From: Magnetospirillum sp. XM-1
GTDB lineage: Bacteria; Pseudomonadota; Alphaproteobacteria; Rhodospirillales; Magnetospirillaceae
Assembly: GCF_001511835.1 (NCBI RefSeq)
Contig: NZ_LN997848.1
Span: 2,632,001 to 2,696,000, forward strand
Length of the DNA stretch: 64,000 bases
Reading direction: 5' to 3'
Shown here: positions 59,001 through 64,000 of the stretch, in pieces
How the letters are laid out: each line of letters opens with the position of its first letter
Numbering within the stretch: position 1 is the first letter of the stretch
Notes under the pieces: generated by a model
Seen by the model: the letters and a program-made list of their open reading frames with translations, nothing else
What the model was told of the DNA's origin: nothing
Database searches by the model: none
Program-made: the position numbers and the translations under genes

Positions 59001-62000
59001 GGCCAGGGCCAGGGTGGCCATGGCGGCGATGACCAAGCGGCCTTCGTGGTCTCGAGCCAGACCGACGAGCACGGCACCTTCACCATCAATGCCGAGGGCA
59101 ACTGGTCCTATACGCTGAACAATACCTCGGAGGCGGTGCAGTCTCTGGGCGTCGACGATCACCTGACCAAGACCTTCACGGTGCAGACCGAGGACGGGAC
59201 CACCCAGACGGTGACGATCACGGTGAACGGCGCCAATGACGGCCCGACCACCGGCGAGGTGACCCTGGCTTCCGGCACCGAGGACCGCTCGGTGACCATC
59301 AAGGCCAGCGACCTGCTGTCCAATGCCCATGACGTTGACGGCGACACGCTGTCGGTGAGCAACCTCAGCGCCACCAACGGCACCATCACCGACAACCACG
59401 ACGGCACCTACACCTTCACCCCCAACGCCGACTTCCATGGCGATGTGAACCTGACCTACACCATCTCGGATGGCAATGGCGGCGCCACCCAGGGCACCGC
59501 CAGCTTCGACGTGGCTTCGGTCAATGACGGCCCGACCACGGCGGAGGTGACCCTGGCTTCCGGCACCGAGGACCGCTCGGTGACCATCAAGGCCAGCGAT
59601 CTGCTGGGCAACGCCCATGACGTGGACGGCGATACGCTTTCGGTCAGCGGCCTGTCGGCCACCAACGGCACCATCACCGACAACCATGACGGCACCTACA
59701 CCTTCACGCCGAGCCATGACTTCAACGGCAATGTGGAACTGTCCTACACCATCTCGGATGGCCAGGGCGGCAGCGTGGCCGGTTCGGCTCATTTCGACGT
59801 GGCGGCCGTGGCGGATTCGCCTGTCCTGTCGGCGTCGAACATCACTGTCGACCTTGGGGCGGGCCAGGCCCAGACCCTGAGCGGCACCGCCGGCAGCGAT
59901 ACCCTGAGCGGCGGTTCGGGCAACGACGTGGTCAACGGCTCGTCGGGCGACGACACGCTGTATGGCGACGGCACCGGCAGCGTGACGGTTCCGCTGAACA
60001 TTAGCGACCGCCTGAGCGATGTGGACGGTTCGGAATCGCTCGGCAGCGTCACCATCGGCGGCCTGCCGGCGGGCGCGACCCTGTCGGCCGGCACCCATAA
60101 CGCCGACGGCACCTGGACTCTGACTCCGGCGCAGCTGACGGGCCTCAGCGTCACCACCACCGAGGGCACCAACCTGCACCTCAGCGTGACGGCGACCTCG
60201 ACCGAGGCCTCCAACGGCTCCACGGCCAGCACGACCACCAGCTTCGACATCAGCTTCAGCGGCACCGCCGCGGGTAACGACACCCTGGACGGCGGCGCGG
60301 GCAACGACACCCTGTTCGGCGGTGCGGGCAACGACACCCTGTCGGGCGGCACGGGCTCGGATCTGCTGGAAGGCGGTGACGGCAACGACGTGCTGAACTT
60401 CTCGGCCGACGGCACCTGGAGCGGCGGATACGTGTCGCAGAACGTGGGCGATCCCACCCATGCCGGCACTAACGAGACCTACGCCATCGCTGGCGACAAT
60501 GTCAGCCAGGACGTGTTCCGTGGCGGAGCCGGCACCGACACCCTGGTGATGGGTGCGGGCAACGACGCGGTGTTCCTGGATGACGGCTACAGCGCTTCGC
60601 CCACCGGCGGCGCGCGCCTGGATAGCATCGAAGTGATCAATGCCGGCGACGGCAACGATGTGGTCGACCTGACCTCCAGCCGTTACACCGTGGGCGACAC
60701 CACCATCGACGGTGGTGCCGGCAACGACGTGCTGCTGGGCAATGCCGGCAACGACATGATCATCGGCGGCACTGGCAATGACGTGCTGTACGGGGCGTCG
60801 GGCAACGACACGCTGCTGGGCGGCGACGGCGCCGATACCCTGGACGGCGGCTGGGGCGCCGACACCATCGACGCCGGCGCCGGCAACGACCTTGGCATCA
60901 TCAAGGGCGGCCAGTCGGCGGGCGACAATTACGACGGCGGCGCCGGCACCGATACCCTGCGCATCGACCTCACCGGGTCGCAGTACACCGCGGCGGTGCG
61001 TGCCGAACTGCAGCAATTCCAGTCCTTCATCGCCGATCCGGCCCATGCCGGCCAGAGCTTCCACTTCAACACCCTTGGCGTTGACGCCAAGAATTGGGAA
61101 AGCCTGAAGCTGACGGTGGACGGCCGCGAGGTGGCGCTTGAGAACGCTCCCACGGTGACCACCGCCTCGGCGGTTTCCACCGACGAGGATCACTCCGGCG
61201 CCGGCCGTGTGGTCGGCACCGATCAGGACGTGGGCGACAGCGTGCGCTACCACCTGATGGACGCCAGCGGCAACCAGGTGGACAGCCTGACTACCGCCCA
61301 CGGCACGGTGACCATCAATTCCACCACCGGCGAATACACCTTTACCCCCAATGCCGACGCGCAGTCCCTGCGGGTCGGCGACGTGCAGACCGACAGCTTC
61401 AAGGTTGTCGCCACCGACGGCGTCATGACCAGTGCGCCCTCCACGGTGGGGGTGACCATCACCGGCTCCAATGACGGTGCGGTGATCACCGGCGCCACCA
61501 CCGGCACCGTGGCCGAGGACGGCAACGGCCACGCCACCGGTACGCTGAATGTGGCCGACGTGGATGCCGGCCAGGCCCATGTGCAGGCCGGCACGGTCCA
61601 GACCGATCAGGGCACCTTCACCATCGGCGAGAACGGCCAGTGGACCTTCCAGGTCAACTCGGCCAACGCCGACGTGCAGGCCCTGGGTGCCGGCGAGACC
61701 ATGACCAAGACCTTCGCCGTGGCCTCGGCCGATGGCACCGCCACCCAGAACGTGACGGTGACCATCACCGGCGGCAACGACGCCGCCACCATCAGCGGCA
61801 CCACCACCGGCACGGTGGCCGAGGACGGCAACGGCCGCGCCACCGGCACCCTGTCGGTCGCCGACGTCGATCACGGCCAGGCCCATGTGCAGGCCGGCAC
61901 AGTCCAGACCGATCAGGGCACCTTCACCATCGGCGAGAACGGCCAGTGGACCTTCCAGGTCAACTCGGCCAACGCCGACGTGCAGGCCCTGGCCTCCGGC

Positions 62001-64000
62001 GAGACCATGACCAAGACCTTCGCCGTGGCCTCGGCCGATGGCACCGCCACCCAGAACGTGACGGTGACCATCACCGGCGGCAACGACGCCGCCACCATCA
62101 GCGGCACCACCACCGGCACGGTGGCCGAGGACGGCAACGGCCGCGCCACCGGCACCCTGTCGGTCGCCGACGTCGATCACGGCCAGGCCCATGTGCAGGC
62201 CGGCACAGTCCAGACCGATCAGGGCACCTTCACCATCGGCGAGAACGGCCAGTGGACCTTCCAGGTCAACTCGGCCAACGCCGACGTGCAGGCCCTGGCC
62301 TCCGGCGAGACCATGACCAAGACCTTCGCCGTGGCCTCGGCCGACGGCACCGCTACCCAGAACGTGACGGTGACCATCACCGGCGGCAACGACGCCGCCA
62401 CCATCAGCGGCACCACCACCGGCACGGTGGCCGAGGACGGCAACGGCCGCGCCACCGGCACCCTGTCGGTCGCCGACGTCGATCACGGCCAGGCCCATGT
62501 GCAGGCCGGCACGGTCCAGACCGATCAGGGCACCTTCACCATCGGCGAGAACGGCCAGTGGACCTTCCAGGTCAACTCGGCCAACGCCGACGTGCAGGCC
62601 CTGGCCTCCGGCGAGACCATGACCAAGACTTTCGCCGTGGCCTCGGCCGACGGCACCGCTACCCAGAACGTGACGGTGACCATCACCGGCGGCAACGACG
62701 GCCCGACGGTGAGCGGCGACGTGACCCTGGCCGGCGGTGTCGAGGATCGTTCGATCACCATCAAGGCGTCGGACCTGCTGGGCAACGCCCATGACGTGGA
62801 CGGCGATACCTTGTCGATCACGGCGATCAGCTCGACCCACGGCACCATCGTCGACAACCACGACGGTACCTTCACCTTCAGCCCGGCCGCCAATTTCAGC
62901 GGCGACGTGGACCTGACCTACACCGTCAGCGACGGCCATGGCGGCACCACCACCGGCACCGCTTCGCTGGATGTCGGCGCGGTCGCCGACGCGCCCGAGC
63001 TCAGCCTCAACCTGGGTGCCGGTGCCTCCGTCACCCTGGGCGGCGAGACCGAGGACGTGACCATCAACGTCGCCAACATGAATACGACCGGCAGCGGCTT
63101 CTCCGTCTCCGCCCTGAACCTGGACGGTTCGGCGGGCACGCTGTCCACCCACACCGGCCCCGCGGGCTTCGGCGTGGCGGGCGGCGCGTCCGGCGATGCC
63201 ACCGAGCTGGGGCAGTCCGGTGGCCGCTCTGAGAAGATCGTGGTCAATTTCGACAACGACGTCTCCACGGCCGACGTCAAGTTCGCCTGGCTGGCTTCCA
63301 ACGAGAAGGCCCATTACGACCTGTTCCGCGATGGCGTGAAGGTGGGTGAGGGCACGGTCACCGGCATCACCGACTCGGTCGATCCGGCCGTCAGCCTGCA
63401 CGCCACCGACAATGGCGGCTTCGATCAGATCGTCTTCTCGGCGCCCAGCGGCGGCGACAACGACTTCCTGATCAACTCCATCAGCTTCGAGGCGGTCGAG
63501 CCCGGTGAGCAGGTGGTGGACTATCCGCTGAATGTCGCGGCGAGCCTGAAGGATACCGATGGCTCCGAGAGCCTGACCGTCACCCTGACCGGTCTGCCCC
63601 ATGATGCGGTCATCCTGGACGCGGCTGGCCACTCGGTCGGCATCGACAACGGTGACGGCACCTGGTCGCTGCCGGCGGGCAGCCTCGACCACCTGACCCT
63701 GCGGGTGCCTTCGGGAACCGACGCCTTCACCCTGGGCGCCACCGCCACCGCCACCGAGGCGGATACCGGTGCCATCGTGCGCACCGCCTCGACCTCGGCG
63801 AGCGTGGATGTGGGCGAGTTCAACCAGGGCCCGGTGGCTGGCGACGACAGCACCATCGACGTGGCGGCCGATGCGCCGGCCCTGTCGGTGGATCTGGGCG
63901 CCTCGGTTGCCGAGACCCATACCAGCACCACCACCACCACCACGGCCAGCCCGTTCACCTTCTCGGTGGCGGGAGTGTCCGACATCAACCCGGCCACCAC
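53034..64000 (+). CDS. Giant VCBS/cadherin-like/RTX surface protein (3' end outside window)
   Basis: An open frame of 3,655 codons without a stop reaches the window end. It has no N-terminal signal peptide, as expected for a type I secreted protein with a C-terminal signal. Residues 1-200 are disordered and rich in Asn, Gln and Glu. Then come VCBS and cadherin-like domains of about 100 residues, each with phrases like DGTYTFTPNADFNG and YTVSDGHGGTTTG. Residues about 623-1722 are eleven near-identical 100-residue units. RTX calcium-binding repeats (GGAGNDTLFGGAGNDTL type) occur at about 2283-2310, 2415-2450 and 2500-2625. A second array of 102-residue units is at about 2815-3222. The likely role is adhesion or biofilm matrix, which is inference from the architecture. 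GGGGAG precedes the ATG at good distance. No secretion genes are in the window. Confidence 0.9.
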   Translation, partial: MAENNNSNPPNNQHAEDQHDGAENAQQALDDLTVLQNVQNQNMGDARLNVARSVDVSDTQLGNLANVQQGSTGSPQVQNLGGIAGGTNIAIDVEIETSKDNTVAPPELESLAGDVREEAVTIAVNSGGAKALNVQELPDLAKPDAEFKPQDPALGQPVTLTPPGGFVANTQIQEGAAAPAAAEAAKEDKAPEIQAAVNHAPTVAGDASSSTVQEGTVSGRIVASDNDGDALTFQLIGADGQPTNTITNDHGTITINSSTGEYTFVASEATRSLGLKDDGSRESVTDLFQIRVSDSHGGDVSTSLSVTVEGLNDGPAVSGAVTLDAIDEDHSITMTAAEWQSKLLGKASDIDGDDLSVSLSGFEVSNGKITDNQDGTFTFTPGKDFSGDIEATYTVSDGHGGTTTGTATLHVNAVNDQATLDPQNLVTRDDETAVTGSARGSDVDGDTLTYSLVDNDGNKVTRIDTDHGTVTIDAKTGEYTFTPNDAADALGEGQSAHDSFRVVANDGTLDSTVSTVDVTVTGSNDGPQTKLVELTGGDEDHSITITAKDLLKNASDVDGDSLSVSNLSAEHGTITDNHDGTYTFTPDGDFNGTVNLSYTISDGHTGGTVQGSATFDVASVNDAAVITGDASGAVGEDGTLVTSGDLNATDVDSSAAFVAGSQNDAYGTFAVNEKGEWSYTLDNSSDAVQGLAEGEHLTRTFEVQTADGTTQTVTVTIDGANDAAVITGDASGAVGEDGTLVTSGDLNATDVDSSAAFVAGSQNDAYGTFAVNEKGEWSYTLDNSSDAVQGLAEGEHLTRTFEVQTADGTTQTVTVTIDGANDAAVITGDASGAVGEDGTLVTSGDLNATDVDSSAAFVAGSQNDAYGTFAVNEKGEWSYTLDNSSDAVQGLAEGEHLTRTFEVQTADGTTQTVTVTIDGANDAAVITGDASGAVGEDGTLVTSGDLNATDVDSSAAFVAGSQNDAYGTFAVNEKGEWSYTLDNNSDAVQGLAEGEHLTRTFEVQTADGTTQTVTVTIDGANDAAVITGDASGAVGEDGTLVTSGDLNATDVDSSAAFVAGSQNDAYGTFAVNEKGEWSYTLDNSSDAVQGLAEGEHLTRTFEVQTADGTTQTVTVTIDGANDAAVITGDASGAVGEDGTLVTSGDLNATDVDSSAAFVAGSQNDAYGTFAVNEKGEWSYTLDNSSDAVQGLAEGEHLTRTFEVQTADGTTQTVTVTIDGANDAAVITGDASGAVGEDGTLVTSGDLNATDVDSSAAFVAGSQNDAYGTFAVNEKGEWSYTLDNSSDAVQGLAEGEHLTRTFEVQTADGTTQTVTVTIDGANDAAVITGDASGAVGEDGTLVTSGDLNATDVDSSAAFVAGSQNDAYGTFAVNEKGEWSYTLDNSSDAVQGLAEGEHLTRTFEVQTADGTTQTVTVTIDGANDAAVITGDASGAVGEDGTLVTSGDLNATDVDSSAAFVAGSQNDAYGTFAVNEKGEWSYTLDNSSDAVQGLAEGEHLTRTFEVQTADGTTQTVTVTIDGANDAAVITGDASGAVGEDGTLVTSGDLNATDVDSSAAFVAGSQNDAYGTFAVNEKGEWSYTLDNSSDAVQGLAEGEHLTRTFTVETADGTTQTVTVTIDGANDAAVITGDASGAVGEDGTLVTSGDLNATDVDSSAAFVAGSQNDAYGTFAVNEKGEWSYTLDNGSDAVQGLAEGEQLTRTFTVETADGTTQTVTVTIDGANDAAVITGDASGAVGEDGTLVTSGTLNVSDADAGQAYVQAATVQTSEGTFHVGQDGQWSFALNNTNPDVQALGVGETMTKTFTVTSADGTDTQEVTVTISGSNDGPVVSGAVDLGDTAEDHSITFTAQQLLGNASDIDGDTLSVSGLSASNGTITQNADGSYTFTPNADFNGDVNITYTVSDGHGGTTTGSATLDVTAVDDDSVITGDTTGSVTEDGTLVASGDLDATDADKGSGHANNGHGNGDQEAPGNSGDHNNAENSENSGQGNSGQGQGGHGGDDQAAFVVSSQTDEHGTFTINAEGNWSYTLNNTSEAVQSLGVDDHLTKTFTVQTEDGTTQTVTITVNGANDGPTTGEVTLASGTEDRSVTIKASDLLSNAHDVDGDTLSVSNLSATNGTITDNHDGTYTFTPNADFHGDVNLTYTISDGNGGATQGTASFDVASVNDGPTTAEVTLASGTEDRSVTIKASDLLGNAHDVDGDTLSVSGLSATNGTITDNHDGTYTFTPSHDFNGNVELSYTISDGQGGSVAGSAHFDVAAVADSPVLSASNITVDLGAGQAQTLSGTAGSDTLSGGSGNDVVNGSSGDDTLYGDGTGSVTVPLNISDRLSDVDGSESLGSVTIGGLPAGATLSAGTHNADGTWTLTPAQLTGLSVTTTEGTNLHLSVTATSTEASNGSTASTTTSFDISFSGTAAGNDTLDGGAGNDTLFGGAGNDTLSGGTGSDLLEGGDGNDVLNFSADGTWSGGYVSQNVGDPTHAGTNETYAIAGDNVSQDVFRGGAGTDTLVMGAGNDAVFLDDGYSASPTGGARLDSIEVINAGDGNDVVDLTSSRYTVGDTTIDGGAGNDVLLGNAGNDMIIGGTGNDVLYGASGNDTLLGGDGADTLDGGWGADTIDAGAGNDLGIIKGGQSAGDNYDGGAGTDTLRIDLTGSQYTAAVRAELQQFQSFIADPAHAGQSFHFNTLGVDAKNWESLKLTVDGREVALENAPTVTTASAVSTDEDHSGAGRVVGTDQDVGDSVRYHLMDASGNQVDSLTTAHGTVTINSTTGEYTFTPNADAQSLRVGDVQTDSFKVVATDGVMTSAPSTVGVTITGSNDGAVITGATTGTVAEDGNGHATGTLNVADVDAGQAHVQAGTVQTDQGTFTIGENGQWTFQVNSANADVQALGAGETMTKTFAVASADGTATQNVTVTITGGNDAATISGTTTGTVAEDGNGRATGTLSVADVDHGQAHVQAGTVQTDQGTFTIGENGQWTFQVNSANADVQALASGETMTKTFAVASADGTATQNVTVTITGGNDAATISGTTTGTVAEDGNGRATGTLSVADVDHGQAHVQAGTVQTDQGTFTIGENGQWTFQVNSANADVQALASGETMTKTFAVASADGTATQNVTVTITGGNDAATISGTTTGTVAEDGNGRATGTLSVADVDHGQAHVQAGTVQTDQGTFTIGENGQWTFQVNSANADVQALASGETMTKTFAVASADGTATQNVTVTITGGNDGPTVSGDVTLAGGVEDRSITIKASDLLGNAHDVDGDTLSITAISSTHGTIVDNHDGTFTFSPAANFSGDVDLTYTVSDGHGGTTTGTASLDVGAVADAPELSLNLGAGASVTLGGETEDVTINVANMNTTGSGFSVSALNLDGSAGTLSTHTGPAGFGVAGGASGDATELGQSGGRSEKIVVNFDNDVSTADVKFAWLASNEKAHYDLFRDGVKVGEGTVTGITDSVDPAVSLHATDNGGFDQIVFSAPSGGDNDFLINSISFEAVEPGEQVVDYPLNVAASLKDTDGSESLTVTLTGLPHDAVILDAAGHSVGIDNGDGTWSLPAGSLDHLTLRVPSGTDAFTLGATATATEADTGAIVRTASTSASVDVGEFNQGPVAGDDSTIDVAADAPALSVDLGASVAETHTSTTTTTTASPFTFSVAGVSDINPAT
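54900..58199 (+). repeat. Eleven tandem 300-bp units (VCBS domains)
   Basis: Units start every 300 bases from 54900 to 57900, each beginning GCCGCGGTGATCACCGGCGA. By eye, units 5 to 9 are identical in DNA, and the others differ at a few bases. Changes are concentrated in the outer units: unit 1 has TAT for TAC, units 3 and 4 have TCG for TCC, unit 4 has AAC for AGC, and units 10 and 11 have ACGGTCGAG for GAGGTGCAG. A divergent twelfth unit begins at 58200. Confidence 0.95.
61476..62699 (+). repeat. Tandem 306-bp units (second VCBS array)
   Basis: Three close copies start at 61782, 62088 and 62394 (102 codons each), preceded by one more divergent copy from 61476. The shared text includes GGCACCTTCACCATCGGCGA and GTGCAGGCCCTGG. 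The second, third and fourth share CTGGCCTCCGGC where the first has CTGGGTGCCGGC. Confidence 0.9.

Noticed and set aside
54900..62699. Regular repeats considered as a CRISPR array
   Set aside because: The period is 300 or 306 bases, there are no short repeat/spacer units, and the repeats keep one reading frame of protein domains. No cas genes are present.
52959..63920. Antisense open frame of about 3,650 codons opposite the giant gene
   Set aside because: It mirrors the repeats of the plus-strand gene, and its product is a low-complexity Gly/His/Val/Arg-rich sequence with no domain. The plus frame gives recognisable VCBS and RTX domains. The open antisense frame results from GC-rich codon use and lack of certain codons.

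Overview
The window is GC-rich, densely packed bacterial DNA. Its gene content (stacked chemoreceptors, a second-type chemosensory operon, PAS/GGDEF/EAL and hybrid kinases, OlsB-type ornithine lipid synthesis, NifJ) points to an alphaproteobacterium of the Rhodospirillales, most like Magnetospirillum and its relatives. That assignment rests on gene content and style only. No rRNA or magnetosome gene is present to prove it.

Layout. 0-2.3 kb: a fused alpha/beta thiamine-diphosphate E1 dehydrogenase followed by a one-domain lipoyl protein. 2.3-7.6 kb: hemerythrin, MsrA, a tail-anchored protein, an OlsB-like acyltransferase, a hybrid kinase and a patatin-like protein that lacks its catalytic dyad. 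7.8-12.3 kb: two chemoreceptors, one paired with a soluble periplasmic Cache protein and one with a STAS protein. 12.8-24.8 kb: a tightly coupled chemosensory operon (membrane-anchored ParA, CheW, CheR-TPR, CheW, PilJ-type receptor, CheA-REC, CheB, REC-REC-kinase, REC-PAS-kinase). Its gene set resembles systems that control development or surface behaviour rather than flagellar rotation. 24.8-29.4 kb: an Amt transporter, tRNA-Asp, a DUF4169 protein and a PAS3-GGDEF-EAL protein. 29.5-39.8 kb: CYTH-CHAD protein, TPR/SPOR lipoprotein, universal stress protein, an ABC peptide-type importer without ATPases, a small lipoprotein and an EF-hand membrane protein. 39.9-48 kb: MurA, an HExxH protein, a sensor cyclase with a DctP-type binding protein, a ketopantoate-reductase-like protein, a FUSC-type membrane protein and an FMN reductase. 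48.3-52.8 kb: pyruvate:ferredoxin oxidoreductase, a stand-alone PAS protein and a tiny ORF. 53.0-64.0 kb: the first 3,655 codons of a giant VCBS/cadherin-like/RTX surface protein that runs off the window.

How it fits together. The common theme is sensing and attachment: receptors with partner binding proteins, second-messenger enzymes, a non-flagellar-type Che pathway and a very large adhesin-like protein. The adhesin carries eleven 300-bp tandem repeats that are nearly identical at the DNA level, and a compact promoter-terminator-RBS leader that suggests conditional readthrough. Two families of intergenic palindromic repeats are also present; in one of them the hairpin stems differ in sequence between copies while the layout is kept.
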